A stretch of 64,000 nt of DNA, from contig NZ_ATVI01000005.1 of assembly GCF_000420645.1 (NCBI RefSeq), forward strand, positions 1 through 64,000, given 5' to 3'. The notes under the pieces are model-generated. The model was not told the DNA's origin. It worked only from the letters and a program-made list of their open reading frames with translations, and did not search any database. Both the position numbers and the translations under genes were made by a program. Each line of letters begins with the position of its first letter. The stretch's first letter is position 1. This stretch comes from Nevskia ramosa DSM 11499. GTDB lineage: Bacteria; Pseudomonadota; Gammaproteobacteria; Nevskiales; Nevskiaceae. This document shows, piece after piece, positions 33,104 to 42,217 of the stretch.

Positions 33104-33766
33104 ATGCGCACGGTGAGCGGGCGGTCAACAGGGGCGACGCCGGATGGCGAGGAGAGCGGCCGCAAGCCAGCCGCGAAAGCAGTCCGGAAATCAGCTGCGA
33201 AGCCGGCCGCAGCGTCGTCTGCAGCGGCTGCGGAATCGCCGGTATCGGACTCGGCGAAAGAGTTTCTCGACCTGTTCTATCCGGTGCACTACAAGGTCGG
33301 CATCGGCATCGAGGACGCGCTGCGCGGCGGCCGTCTCACCCGCCATCAGGTGGCGATCCTGTGGCTGATCCGCTCCGAAGGCGAAGGCGGGCGCAGCATT
33401 TCGCGCAAGGAGATCGAGCGCTCGATCACCCGCTGGTTCGAGCTGCGCAATTCGGCGATCTCGAAATCACTGCGGGCGATGGCGCGCGAGCCGCTGGGCT
33501 TGCTGGACATCCTAGAACACCCGACTTCCGGCCGTGAGCGTCAGGTGGTGCTGACCGCCAAGGGCGCGCGCGAGATCGAGCGCATGGTCGAACAGGGACG
33601 GCGCTTCATCCAGACCATGGTCGACCGGCTGGCTGCCGAGGAAGCTTCGCAGGGCGTGCATTTCCTCGGCAGGGTCAGCGCGATCATCGACCTGATCCAG
33701 CCGAAGACCCGCGTGGGCGCCAAGGTCAAGGCGGCGGTGAAGAAGCGCGCAGCCAGCAAGCGCTGA
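33104..33766 (+). CDS. MarR-like winged-helix regulator with Lys/Ala-rich tails
   Basis: A 220-residue protein. The core (DLFYPVHYKVGIGIEDALRG, RLTRHQVAILWLIRSEG, SISRKEIERSITRWFELRNS, AISKSLRAMARE, then a wing HPTSGRERQVVLTAKG) is MarR-like. The N-terminal 45 residues (KPAAKAVRKSAAKPAAAS) and the C-terminal AKVKAAVKKRAASKR are histone-H1-like basic Ala/Lys tails. The start at 33104 has AAGGA at 7 bp; an upstream ATG at 33086 lacks one. It is divergent from the P450 fusion gene, its likely target. Confidence 0.82.
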   Translation: MRTVSGRSTGATPDGEESGRKPAAKAVRKSAAKPAAASSAAAAESPVSDSAKEFLDLFYPVHYKVGIGIEDALRGGRLTRHQVAILWLIRSEGEGGRSISRKEIERSITRWFELRNSAISKSLRAMAREPLGLLDILEHPTSGRERQVVLTAKGAREIERMVEQGRRFIQTMVDRLAAEEASQGVHFLGRVSAIIDLIQPKTRVGAKVKAAVKKRAASKR

Positions 33767-33778
33767 GCGCGTGTCGAT

Positions 33779-34219
33779 TCAGTCGACCAGCACGAACTGC
33801 AGGGTCGCAGCGGCAATCGGCTGATCGGCGCGATCCTGCCAGGCCGTCGCCCGCACGTTGGCGAAACGCCGGCTGCGGGTGACGACAACGGCCGAAGCCT
33901 GCACATCGATCAGCCGGGCCGAGCGCAGATATTCGACGGTGCAGCTGAACAGCCGCGGCAGGCGCAGCGAACGCGTGGCCAGCATCAGCTGGACGCTCGC
34001 CGTGGTCTGCAGCAGCGAACCGATCGCGCCGCCGTGCAGCGCCGGCACTTTCGGATTGCCGACGATCTGTTCGGCGTACGGCAGGCGGACCCGCAGCTGC
34101 TCGTCGTCGACACTGAACTCGAAACCCATCTTGCGCAGATAGGGAATGCTCGCGAACAGCGGCTGCATGGCGTCGAGGCCATAGGAATTCACTGCCGTGT
34201 CGTTGCTCGTCGCGCTCAT
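33779..34219 (-). CDS. PaaI-like hotdog thioesterase 1
   Basis: A 146-residue hotdog-fold protein. The signature LHGGAIGSLLQTTASVQLML and TVEYLRSARLIDVQASAVVV match PaaI/thioesterase superfamily proteins that hydrolyse acyl- or aryl-CoA esters. Its start overlaps the stop of the adjacent thioesterase gene (ATGA), so the two may form a hetero-oligomer. The substrate is unknown. Confidence 0.82.
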   Translation of the reverse strand: MSATSNDTAVNSYGLDAMQPLFASIPYLRKMGFEFSVDDEQLRVRLPYAEQIVGNPKVPALHGGAIGSLLQTTASVQLMLATRSLRLPRLFSCTVEYLRSARLIDVQASAVVVTRSRRFANVRATAWQDRADQPIAAATLQFVLVD

Positions 34220-34680
34220 GCGGCGGCTCCGGCGGCCGGTTTCGCGCTGGGCGGAAACACCGCGAAGCTGCCGGTGGCGACGGCGACCGGATCGGTGCTG
34301 TCGCCGTCGTGGGCGATGGCCCGCACGGTCGCGACATGGTCGGTGATGGTCAGGCACCAGGCGTCGCAATGGATGTCCGCACCAGCCTTGGCGCGGCGCA
34401 GGAAATCGAGCCGCAGATCGAGCGTCGCGGTGCGGCGCAGATCATCCAGCTGGGTCAGCACCACCGAGCCCGCGGTGGCATCGAGCAGCACGGTCAGCGT
34501 GCCTTCGTGCATCTCGCCGGTTGCCGGATTGCCGACGAGGTCGGCCGAGTAGGGCAGATCGAACGACAGCTTGCCCGGCGAGCAATGGCTGACACGCATG
34601 CCCAGCGCTTCGTTGTGCGGCACGCGGGTGATGAAGAAATGCTGCTGCTCGTCGGCAGTCATGCTGAACACGGGATTCAT
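34216..34680 (-). CDS. PaaI-like hotdog thioesterase 2
   Basis: A 154-residue hotdog protein with EMHEGTLTVLLDATAGSVVL and TLDLRLDFLRRAKAGADIHC. The usual HGG of PaaI proteins reads HEG here. It is translationally coupled to thioesterase 1 by a 4-bp overlap. The start at 34680 lacks a good ribosome-binding site. It follows the AMP-ligase-like gene on the same strand. Confidence 0.8.
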   Translation of the reverse strand: MNPVFSMTADEQQHFFITRVPHNEALGMRVSHCSPGKLSFDLPYSADLVGNPATGEMHEGTLTVLLDATAGSVVLTQLDDLRRTATLDLRLDFLRRAKAGADIHCDAWCLTITDHVATVRAIAHDGDSTDPVAVATGSFAVFPPSAKPAAGAAA

Positions 34681-34729
34681 CGGGCGGAGCGTTTGAGGAT
34701 CAGGCGGCGATTTTACGTCGCGCCGGCGC

Positions 34730-35965
34730 TCAGGCTTCGATGGCGACCGGCGTCGGATCAATCAGCAGGCCGCCATCGGCCGTCACCGCGGCGCGTACGC
34801 CGCAGGCCACCCAGTCTTGCTGACGTACCACGGCGCTGGCATCCGGCTGCTGCCAGTAGCCGCGCAAGGTGGTCGGGCCTCGGGCGTACAGCTCGCCGAA
34901 AGCGCCGCGCGAAGCTTCGCGGCCATCGTCGGCAGCGACCCTGAGTTCGAGATAGGCGATCGGCTGGCCGACTGCTGCAGCCGCTGCGGAGACCGGCAGC
35001 GGCTGCAGGGTGGCGATGCCGCACAGCTCCGGCGTGCCCCAGGCCGTCATCAGCCGGGCGGCGGGGTAGCGCGCGGCGAGGGCGGGTGCCGCGCCGCTCA
35101 GACCAGGGCCGAACTGCAGGTCCAGCGTGCTGCGGACGATCAGGATCTGGCCGAGGCCGGCGAGCGGTGCAGCGTCGGCCGCTTCGCCCAGCAAGGCCTG
35201 CAGTGCCGGTGCGGTCAGCAGCAGATCGGTCACGCCGTGTTCGCTGATCGCGGCGCCAAGCCCGTGATCAGGATTAGCGAACACCTGGGCGCTGCCACGC
35301 AGCAGCAGGCTGCCGCTGAACACCAGATTCTCGGCGGCGGTCGCGGTGATCGCCTGCAGGCCGATGCCGGCATCGCGGAAGCTGCCTGCGGCCGCCAGCG
35401 CCAGACTGGCAAAGCACAGGCTGTGATGCGACAGCTGGCTGCCGAGCCAGCGGCCGTCGTCGGTGCGGTGGTAGCAGAGTGCGGCGGTGGCGTCGCCGCC
35501 GATGTCGCGATCGCGCATCGGATCGGCGGCGATGATCAGCGCGTCGTGGACCTTGGCGAGATCCGGGCAGGGGCCATCGCCGCAGAACACCATCGCGCGA
35601 ATGTAGGTGCAGTGGTCGAACAGCGCTTCGGACTGCGCCGCGTAGCGATCGTCGAGCACCAGGATCGTGGCCTGGGAATCGTTGATCAGTGCGCACAGGC
35701 CATCGAAGGCGAGACGCGGATCGGCATGCGCGGCGATGCCGCCGGCCCAGGCGATCGCGTACTGCGTTTCCAGCACCCGGTCACTGTGCGCGGCAGCGAT
35801 TGCGACGACATCTCCATTCGCCAGGCCGAGGCCGATCAGCGCATTGGCAAGGCAGGAAACGCGGCTTTCAAGCTGGCGGAAGGTCTTGCGTCGACCAGGG
35901 CCGATGGTGGCAATCGCGTCCGGATGCAGGTGAGCAGCGCGGCGCAGGGCATCGGTCAGTTTCAT
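34730..35965 (-). CDS. AMP-dependent synthetase-like protein, degenerate and truncated
   Basis: A 411-residue protein with the fold signature of acyl-CoA synthetases (TFRQLESRVSCLANALIGLG, VVAIAAAHSDRVLETQYAIA, LMTAWGTPELCGIA, GELYARGPTTLRGYWQQPDA). However, the ATP-binding P-loop (normally TSGTTGxPK) is replaced by CYHRTDDGRWLGSQ, the YRTGD motif is lost (DWVACGV), and the C-terminal lid domain with the catalytic lysine is absent. It is therefore unlikely to be an active ligase. No frameshift is evident, so it may be a pseudoenzyme rather than a decaying gene. A terminal-inverted-repeat element ends 6 bp upstream of its ATG and there is no clear ribosome-binding site. Confidence 0.72.
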   Translation of the reverse strand: MKLTDALRRAAHLHPDAIATIGPGRRKTFRQLESRVSCLANALIGLGLANGDVVAIAAAHSDRVLETQYAIAWAGGIAAHADPRLAFDGLCALINDSQATILVLDDRYAAQSEALFDHCTYIRAMVFCGDGPCPDLAKVHDALIIAADPMRDRDIGGDATAALCYHRTDDGRWLGSQLSHHSLCFASLALAAAGSFRDAGIGLQAITATAAENLVFSGSLLLRGSAQVFANPDHGLGAAISEHGVTDLLLTAPALQALLGEAADAAPLAGLGQILIVRSTLDLQFGPGLSGAAPALAARYPAARLMTAWGTPELCGIATLQPLPVSAAAAAVGQPIAYLELRVAADDGREASRGAFGELYARGPTTLRGYWQQPDASAVVRQQDWVACGVRAAVTADGGLLIDPTPVAIEA

Positions 35966-35971
35966 CAGGTA

Positions 35972-36238
35972 GGGTCTGTTAGCGGTTACTTTGGTCGCTG
36001 CGTTGCGAGTCAAAAAGCCGCCGGGCGAGGCGCGAACCGCAGGCCATAGCCACTTATGACCAAGGTTCGCAGCGAAGTCCCGGCGACTTTTTGGCCGCAA
36101 CCCGAAGGGGCGGGGCCATTTTTGCCCATTGCTGCCTTACTCGTCGCGCCAATGGGTCGGCCATTGACCGCTTCTCGTTCGTTGCACTAGGCAAAAATGA
36201 CCTCCGCCGCAGCGATCAAAGCAACTGCTAACAGACCC
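35972..36238. mobile_element. MITE-like element with 31-bp terminal inverted repeats
   Basis: GGGTCTGTTAGC-rich left end (35972-36002) and its imperfect reverse complement (36208-36238) match at about 27 of 31 positions. Nested inside are further inverted repeats (CAAAAAGCCGCCGGG with CCCGGCGACTTTTTG, and CCATTTTTGCC with GGCAAAAATG). There is no open reading frame that looks real. Terminal repeats plus internal hairpins in a 267-bp non-coding unit suggest a miniature inverted-repeat element or a large structured repeat; no target duplication is obvious. Confidence 0.55.
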
Positions 36239-36258
36239 CCGAGGCTCGGTCAGGGCCG

Positions 36259-37050
36259 TCAGATTGCCTCGTCTCGCTCGGTGCGGTCGAGTACCGCGCC
36301 GCTGGGCAGGCCGGTCGGCGAGCCTCCGGACGGTTCCAGACTGATCGCGAACACCAGGCTCTGGCCACTTTCGAAGTCCGGCGGCACCGTGACGGTGACG
36401 GTGGAATCGCGCTCGGTGCCGAGGATCGCCAGCGGCATCGGCGTGCTGCCGTTGCGCAGCCACCAGAGCTGGACGGTGCCGCGGCCGACGCTGTAGAGGT
36501 CGTCGCTGGCGACGATCGACAGGCTGCGGTGATCCGGCGACAGGCTGATCATCCAGCCCATGCTCGAGGTCGGAATACCGACCCTGGCGAGATAGATCGG
36601 CAGCAGGCTGTCGGTGTTCGCAGCCTCAGCGGAGTTGCCTTGCTGCGGAGACGCCGGAAAGCTCAGCCGGCCGCCGACTAGGCCGATCGCGCCAAGCACC
36701 AGCATCACGCCGATCACCGAAGCCGCGGCCAGGAAGCCGACGCTGCGGCGCAGCGCCTCATGACGCCGCCGACGCGGCGCGGCTGCGATCGGCGCCGGTG
36801 CTGGCTGCAGGAAGGGCTCGGCCTCGAAGGCTCGCGCCAGCAGCTGCGCGCGTACCGGTAGCGGTGGCTTGACGGCGTCGATCTGCAGCGCCAGCGGCTG
36901 CAGCAGGTCTTCCCAGAACTGCACGGCTTCCTGCATCTGCGGATGACTGATCAGCAGCCGCTCCAGCCGCCGCCGCGCCGGCCCACGCAGGGTGCCGAGC
37001 ACGTACTGCGAGGCCAACAGGCTGACCAGCTCCGGCTTGTCGTAATTCAT
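36259..37050 (-). CDS. Anti-sigma factor, RskA-like
   Basis: A 263-residue membrane protein. The N-terminal cytoplasmic domain has LLASQYVLGTLRGPARRRLE (anti-sigma zinc-finger-like helical region without a clear CxxC), a single TM segment (VGFLAAASVIGVMLVLGAIG, about 103-123), and a periplasmic RskA-type domain. The start at 37050 has GGAGGG and overlaps the sigma factor stop (ATGA). It is expected to sequester the cognate ECF sigma factor at the membrane. Confidence 0.88.
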   Translation of the reverse strand: MNYDKPELVSLLASQYVLGTLRGPARRRLERLLISHPQMQEAVQFWEDLLQPLALQIDAVKPPLPVRAQLLARAFEAEPFLQPAPAPIAAAPRRRRHEALRRSVGFLAAASVIGVMLVLGAIGLVGGRLSFPASPQQGNSAEAANTDSLLPIYLARVGIPTSSMGWMISLSPDHRSLSIVASDDLYSVGRGTVQLWWLRNGSTPMPLAILGTERDSTVTVTVPPDFESGQSLVFAISLEPSGGSPTGLPSGAVLDRTERDEAI

Positions 37051-37619
37051 GGTCCCTCCATGCAGCTGCGCAGGCGTACCAGACCGCGCCGTATCCAGGC
37101 CTTGACGGTGCCGAGCGGTTGGTGGAGCCGATCGGCGAGTTCCTGATTCGAATGCCCCTCGTAATAGCCGAGCAAAAGGCATTCCCGTTGCGCCGCCGGC
37201 AGATGGGCAAGGCAACGTTGCAGTTGCTCGAGATCGATCAAGGTCAGTGCTTCGGTTTCAGGGCTCTTCGGCACTACGGCCGCATCGCGCAGATCGGACG
37301 CATTTTCGGCGAGCCGCCCGGCGCGATCCGCTTGCGCGCGCAGCAGATCCAGCGCCCGGTAGCGAGCGATGCCGATCAACCAGCCGTAGGGATCGCCGCG
37401 CTCGGCCGCATAGCCGTCGGCGTGCTGCCAGACGCGGATGTAGCAATCCTGCAGCGCGTCGGTGGCCCACTGCGGGTTGCGCAGCAGGCGCAACAGCGCG
37501 CCGTAGACATAGGGGCTGGTCTCGTCGTACAGCGCTGCGAATGCGGCTTTGCTGCCGTGCGCAACCTGTTCGAGCAGGTTGCGCACGCGGTCGAGATCTT
37601 CCGGGCTATGCCGGCCCAT
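37047..37619 (-). CDS. ECF sigma factor (SigK/RpoE-like)
   Basis: A 190-residue sigma-70 family protein. Region 2 is FAALYDETSPYVYGALLRLL to VWQHADGYAAERGDPYGWLI, and region 4 is RCLAHLPAAQRECLLLGYYE with HSNQELADRLHQPLGTVKAW. It is paired and translationally coupled with the RskA-like anti-sigma factor. The lipoprotein gene that begins at 39202 lies upstream on the same strand, ending 26 bp before it, so the pair may be co-transcribed with the envelope genes. Confidence 0.92.
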   Translation of the reverse strand: MGRHSPEDLDRVRNLLEQVAHGSKAAFAALYDETSPYVYGALLRLLRNPQWATDALQDCYIRVWQHADGYAAERGDPYGWLIGIARYRALDLLRAQADRAGRLAENASDLRDAAVVPKSPETEALTLIDLEQLQRCLAHLPAAQRECLLLGYYEGHSNQELADRLHQPLGTVKAWIRRGLVRLRSCMEGP

Positions 37620-37645
37620 GCGGGGATTGAATCCCGTGGCGGGTC

Positions 37646-39202
37646 TCAGCGCGCCGCATCGCCGGCCGACATCGCCGACGGCGCACTGGCACCGACTTCA
37701 AGCTGCGCCGGAATCGGCGGTGCCGGCAGCGGCACGAACACGGTTTCCAGCAGATGGGCATCGTCGAAATGCCGGCGGCCGATGTAGTCGACCGGCAGAT
37801 GGGCGAGGTGGCGCAGCCGTCCCGGTTCGGCGATACCGCTGGCCAGCATCCAGCCCGGCGCTTCGGAATCGGTGCCGGGAACGAAGCCGGCGGTGTCGAA
37901 CAGGCTGCGACTGCCGCCACCGGGCAACGGCAGTCGATACAGATCCTCGTAGCGCTGCAGCTGATAGCGACGGGTTTCGGCTTTCGCCAGTGGCGTGGCG
38001 GCGGATTGAACCCGGCGCAGTTCACCGTTGCTGCTGGCCAGCAGCAGGCGCGGGTTTTCCGGCGCCAGACCCTCCTGCGGCAGGAATGGCGGCTGGCCAT
38101 CGACGGCCGCCTGCCGCTGCAGACGGGTTTGCACCGGGAACCAGAAGTGTTCGCTGCCGGACGCCCGCAGCGAGTCGTAGGCCAGCGGTTTGAGGAATTC
38201 GTCCAGAGTCACGCGCCAGATCAGGCCGTCGATCGGCGCTGCGTCCTTGGCGACGCTGGCACTGGCGGGGCGGTTGAACCAGAGGAAATAATCGACCTGT
38301 ATCAGGCTCATCTGGCCGAAGCGGACGAAGCCGATCTGGTAGTTCACCGTCGGCTTGCTGGTGTCGACCGTGAGGCCGGATGCAGTCCAGGTCGGTGCGC
38401 CCAGCAGGCCGGCCTTGCCGTCGGCAGCGCCGGCCAGTTGCGGTGCGTAGGCTTCGGCCACGGCACGCCACGCGGAGTCGACCAGGCCGGGCAAGCCCAG
38501 TTCGTCTGGCGAGGTGTCGTAGATGTGCTTCGGCACCAGGCTCAGGTCTTCAATCTGATCGACCTGCCATAGCACTTGCGGACCTTCGCCGATCAGGGCT
38601 TCGGCCGGCTGGGCGAATTCGGCGCGCACGGCTTTTTCGAAGCGGTTGATCTTCGAGCGCAGCAGCGGCGTGCTGAGCGGATAGAGGCCCAGCAGCTGGG
38701 TCTTGGTCGAATAATCGTCCGGTACCGATGCGCTCTCGCGGACCAGTTCGAAGTTCGAAGGAATCTCCATCTCCAGGCCGGCCAGCCCCTGACTGCAGAC
38801 CAGGAAATCGAAGCGCAGGATCGCTGCTTCCCGCGAGGTCATGCCCAGGTTCTCGTACTCGAACTCGCGCGCTTCCTGATCGAACTCGCGCATCCGACGC
38901 ACCCAGCCGGCGGCTTCGTCGAAGGTGCCGAGCTGATCGCGATACGAGGCCATCAGGCGATCGGTGCGCAGATAGGGAAAGCCCGGCACTCGATGAAACG
39001 CCGGATTGCGAACGCCTGCGGCGTCGATCCTGGCGTCCATGGCCGCGTACTTCTCGCGGCAGCCACTGATGTTCTTGAACAGGCCGACCAGTTGCTCCGG
39101 CGGAATCTCCACCGGCTTCTTCTCTTCCTTGCAGCCGCCAGCGAGGGTCGTGAGGCTGAAGCAGATCAGCAGCAGGGCGCGGCGGTGCAAGGTCGTTCGC
39201 AT
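37646..39202 (-). CDS. Large putative lipoprotein, unknown function
   Basis: About 518 residues. The start at 39202 gives a lipoprotein signal peptide (RRALLLICFSLTTLAGGC, lipobox LAGGC). The mature part has no motif that I recognise; FDFLVCSQGLAGLEMEIPSN and YQIGFVRFGQMSLIQVDYFL, the latter followed by WFNRP, are notable conserved-looking stretches. It lies in a same-strand run with a secreted protein, a FadL porin and the sigma/anti-sigma pair, suggesting an envelope role. Confidence 0.78.
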   Translation of the reverse strand: MRTTLHRRALLLICFSLTTLAGGCKEEKKPVEIPPEQLVGLFKNISGCREKYAAMDARIDAAGVRNPAFHRVPGFPYLRTDRLMASYRDQLGTFDEAAGWVRRMREFDQEAREFEYENLGMTSREAAILRFDFLVCSQGLAGLEMEIPSNFELVRESASVPDDYSTKTQLLGLYPLSTPLLRSKINRFEKAVRAEFAQPAEALIGEGPQVLWQVDQIEDLSLVPKHIYDTSPDELGLPGLVDSAWRAVAEAYAPQLAGAADGKAGLLGAPTWTASGLTVDTSKPTVNYQIGFVRFGQMSLIQVDYFLWFNRPASASVAKDAAPIDGLIWRVTLDEFLKPLAYDSLRASGSEHFWFPVQTRLQRQAAVDGQPPFLPQEGLAPENPRLLLASSNGELRRVQSAATPLAKAETRRYQLQRYEDLYRLPLPGGGSRSLFDTAGFVPGTDSEAPGWMLASGIAEPGRLRHLAHLPVDYIGRRHFDDAHLLETVFVPLPAPPIPAQLEVGASAPSAMSAGDAAR

Positions 39203-39308
39203 GGTTGGCGATCTCGGTTCATTCAGACGTGTATGGCATCCAGTACGTATGAATACCAATCTGGGATGAGCTTTTGCTGCACTTTGTGCTTAGGGGGCGA
39301 GCCCTCGA

Positions 39309-40409
39309 TCAGGGCTTCTTGGCCGCTGCCGGCACCGGTACCAGGCGCCATTCAAGCGTCGTTTTCGCGGTGCCGCTCCACAGGCCCAGCCAGATCGAAA
39401 CGCCATTCAGCGAAATGCTCAGCGGCAGGTCCGCGCTGGCCTTGCCGCTCAATGGAGCCTGGCGCAAGGTGACGTCGACCCACTCCATGACCGCACCCGG
39501 CATCGGCTGCGATTCAGTGGTCTTCTGCGTCCGGCCGCGTTCGGTGTACTCGGTGACGCCTACTGTCGACGGAAAGAACACGTTCTCCACGCGCATGCCG
39601 CGCTTCGGATCCTGAGTGTCGATGACGATCAGGTAATGGCTGCACAGACTCAGGCCGTCGCTGATGCGATCGACCGTGTCGGCCGAGCGGCGCTCGGAGA
39701 AGTCGACGAACTTGTCGACATCCTTGTTCCAGCGCTTGCCATCGATGGCCATCTTCAGCTGGATATGCGAGTGCGAAGGGCAATCCTTGAAGGGTTCCAG
39801 GTACAGGTACTGGCCGGGTATGTTTTCGTCTTCCTCCAGCGCTTCCGGATATTCGAGCGCGGCGTAGACGGCGGCGTACTCGAGATTCAGTGCACCGGTG
39901 CAGGTGGCCACGCCGTTGCACTTCTGGATATCGACCTGGAAGCGGCGGTCCATCGCCAGCTTTTCTTCGGGCGTGGTCGGCAGCACCAGCTTGCCGCCGC
40001 GGGCTTCGATGGCCTGTTTGGCTCGACGGGCGAGATGGATGACCTTGGCTTCGAGCCGGGTGTCGAGATCGGCGTCGAGCAGATCGCGAACTTCCAGCAC
40101 GCCATCGGAGTGCAGGGTGGTCACCACTTCCCAGCGCTGCTGGGTGGTGGCTTTGGAGAACTGCTCGCCCGGATGCTTGGGATCGTTCTTGGCCCAGTCC
40201 TGCACGGCATCGATGGTGACCGTGGCTTCAAAGCGGTAGTCGACCGGCACAGCCGGTTTCGGCTTCGCTGCCGGTGGCGCGGCCGCGGGCCTGGTCTGCG
40301 CCTGGGTGGGCGCTCGAGCCGGAGCGGGCGCTGCAGGCGCAGCCGCCAGCGCCGCACCTGCGAACAGCGGCAGGATCGCGAGGAGCAGCAAGGGCTGGCG
40401 TTTGTTCAT
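39309..40409 (-). CDS. Secreted protein, unknown function
   Basis: A 366-residue protein with a Sec signal peptide (MNKRQPLLLLAILPLFAGAA, then LA) and a Pro/Ala-rich linker of about 30 residues. The mature domain includes YRFEATVTIDAVQDWAKNDP and four or five cysteines (QKCNGVATCTG, KDCPSHSH, LCSHYL). The family is not recognised. It begins 4 bp after the FadL-like gene, so translation is coupled and it may work with that porin. Confidence 0.78.
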   Translation of the reverse strand: MNKRQPLLLLAILPLFAGAALAAAPAAPAPARAPTQAQTRPAAAPPAAKPKPAVPVDYRFEATVTIDAVQDWAKNDPKHPGEQFSKATTQQRWEVVTTLHSDGVLEVRDLLDADLDTRLEAKVIHLARRAKQAIEARGGKLVLPTTPEEKLAMDRRFQVDIQKCNGVATCTGALNLEYAAVYAALEYPEALEEDENIPGQYLYLEPFKDCPSHSHIQLKMAIDGKRWNKDVDKFVDFSERRSADTVDRISDGLSLCSHYLIVIDTQDPKRGMRVENVFFPSTVGVTEYTERGRTQKTTESQPMPGAVMEWVDVTLRQAPLSGKASADLPLSISLNGVSIWLGLWSGTAKTTLEWRLVPVPAAAKKP

Positions 40410-40413
40410 GAGT

Positions 40414-41718
40414 TCAACTCCCGGCGCCTGCGCGCGATTTGCCGAAACGTCTGCCGTACGAGATTCCGATATTGAAGCACTTGAAGTCGATGTCGGCCTC
40501 GCCGCCGCCGAAGGCGTCCGGAATCGAGTCCTTGCCGCGTACCGTGTTGTGTTCCGTGGTCGCCATCACGAAGCTGACTTCCGAGTTGGTCGTCAATCCG
40601 AGTGTCCCACCGACGCCGAGGTTCCATTGCGGCGTGGCCGGCGCCAGGCCATTGAACAGGGTCTGCGAGCGCGGCAGCAGGCTGGTCGCGTAACTGACGC
40701 CTGCGCGCAGGGTGACTTGTGGCGTCGCCAGATACTGGAAGCCGAACTTGTAGACGTTCTGGTCGCGCCAACCGAAGCCGGGACCATCCTTGGCGCCGAG
40801 CGGCACACCGGCGAATAGCAGATCGATGGTGTTGCCGAAGCCGTTGCTGCCTGAGTAGTCGTAATGCTGGTACTCGACAGCGAGGCGCCAACTTTCCGAA
40901 GGCCGGGCTTCGAGCGCGCCGCCGAAGATCGCCGGCAACTCCAGTCGTCCGCCGTCAGGCAGCAGGCCGCGGTACTGCTCGATGCGTTGCTGCCAGGCCT
41001 TCGAGCGGTACGACAGTCCGCCGCTCAGCCAGGGCGTGATGGTGCCGGTCCAGCCCGCCGTGAAGCTGACGCCGAAGCCGCCATGCTGGCCCTGGTTGCC
41101 GACGAAATCAGGCGCCACCGACATCGAAGCGAACGGCGCCGTGCCTTCGGTGGAAAGCGAGGTGTGCTGCAGGTTGGCCGAGAGGCCGATCGACTGGCCA
41201 GGAATGATTTCGTGCGCCAGCGCCAGCGAGATGCCGGCCACCTTCAGCGTGTTCAGTGCGGTTGCCGAACGCGCTTCCACGTCCGCGCCCTGGCCCTGAG
41301 CAAAGCGCGCGTAAGGACTGCGCGGATAGTCAGGACCGATGCCCGCGGCGAACGCGGCGGCACCGAACGCCCAGTGCTCCGCGATCGGTATGGTGAGGCC
41401 GAGCTGCGGAATCGGGAACAGGGATTTGCCAGAGGAATCGTAGTACTCGTCCGGCCCCGCGGCGTTGCCCCGGATCCGCGTGCCGCCGCTGACGATCAGC
41501 AGATCGTTGCCGAGGTCGAAACGGCTGCCCTGGCTGATCGCCAGCGCAGGGTTGGCGCTGAGCACCGTCGATTCATCGACGCCGACATAGCTGACGCCGC
41601 CCATACCCATCGCCTTGACGCCATTGCCCTGCTCGTAGATGCCCAGCGAAGCCTGGGCACAGAAGCTGACCAGCAGACCGGCGAGACCGACTGCAGTTGA
41701 ACGTTCGGTATTTGTCAT
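40414..41718 (-). CDS. FadL/OmpP1/TodX-family outer membrane transporter
   Basis: A 434-residue outer-membrane beta-barrel. After a short signal peptide (start MTNTERSTAVGLAGLLVSFC), the mature end SLGIYEQGNGVKAMGMGGVS is the FadL hatch-domain signature, with NPALAISQGSRFDLG following. The C-terminus has alternating strands ending NIGISYGRRFGKSRAG. FadL-type proteins import hydrophobic substrates such as fatty acids, monoaromatics or terpenes, which fits the catabolic genes around it. The start at 41718 is chosen for the signal peptide. Confidence 0.85.
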   Translation of the reverse strand: MTNTERSTAVGLAGLLVSFCAQASLGIYEQGNGVKAMGMGGVSYVGVDESTVLSANPALAISQGSRFDLGNDLLIVSGGTRIRGNAAGPDEYYDSSGKSLFPIPQLGLTIPIAEHWAFGAAAFAAGIGPDYPRSPYARFAQGQGADVEARSATALNTLKVAGISLALAHEIIPGQSIGLSANLQHTSLSTEGTAPFASMSVAPDFVGNQGQHGGFGVSFTAGWTGTITPWLSGGLSYRSKAWQQRIEQYRGLLPDGGRLELPAIFGGALEARPSESWRLAVEYQHYDYSGSNGFGNTIDLLFAGVPLGAKDGPGFGWRDQNVYKFGFQYLATPQVTLRAGVSYATSLLPRSQTLFNGLAPATPQWNLGVGGTLGLTTNSEVSFVMATTEHNTVRGKDSIPDAFGGGEADIDFKCFNIGISYGRRFGKSRAGAGS

Positions 41719-41845
41719 TGACACGAATCCGTGTGGAGATAAGACGCCGGCGCTGCCAATAGGCGAAGGCCGGCAAGCAGCGGTTGGCTGCAGCAACTCG
41801 ATGCGCTCCATCTCGAGCACATCGAGGCTTTGGCTAGCAAAGGTT

Positions 41846-42217
41846 TCAGCCAGCGACCGGCACTTCACCCGCTTTCAGCTTGCGGTCGAGAAAGCGCTCG
41901 CGGGCGATCAGGTACACCGGGAAGGTGAACGACACGCCGATGTACGACAGCGCCACGAAGAACCAGCCCCACTTGGTGCCCATGCCGATGCGCTTGGCAT
42001 CGAACACCACCCAGATCATGAACACCACCCAGGCGATCAGCATGTCGATGGACAGGAATGCCGCGGTGCCGCCAGCCTTGATCGCGTCGCCGAAGAAGGC
42101 GGTTGGATCGAGGATGTTGCCGCCGTTGCGCATCCAGTCGAAGGCATGCGGCCAGGTGGTGAACAGGGCGATCAGACCGAGGATGAAGAAGAGGCCGTAC
42201 TTGATATTGCTGCGCAT
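41846..42217 (-). CDS. DUF2834-like small membrane protein
   Basis: A 123-residue protein with three or four TM helices. TTWPHAFDWMRNGGNILDPT, then a stretch ending FLSIDMLIAWVVFMIWVVFD, then AKRIGMGTKWGWFF and FPVYLIARERFLDRKL match what I remember of DUF2834 proteins. It lies downstream of reductase copy 2 on the same strand. The function of the family is unknown. Confidence 0.75.
   Translation of the reverse strand: MRSNIKYGLFFILGLIALFTTWPHAFDWMRNGGNILDPTAFFGDAIKAGGTAAFLSIDMLIAWVVFMIWVVFDAKRIGMGTKWGWFFVALSYIGVSFTFPVYLIARERFLDRKLKAGEVPVAG

Noticed and set aside
35972-36238. Integron attC site
   Set aside because: The ends carry GTTAGC/GCTAAC-like sequence, but the element is too long with a different internal layout, and no integrase or cassette array is present.
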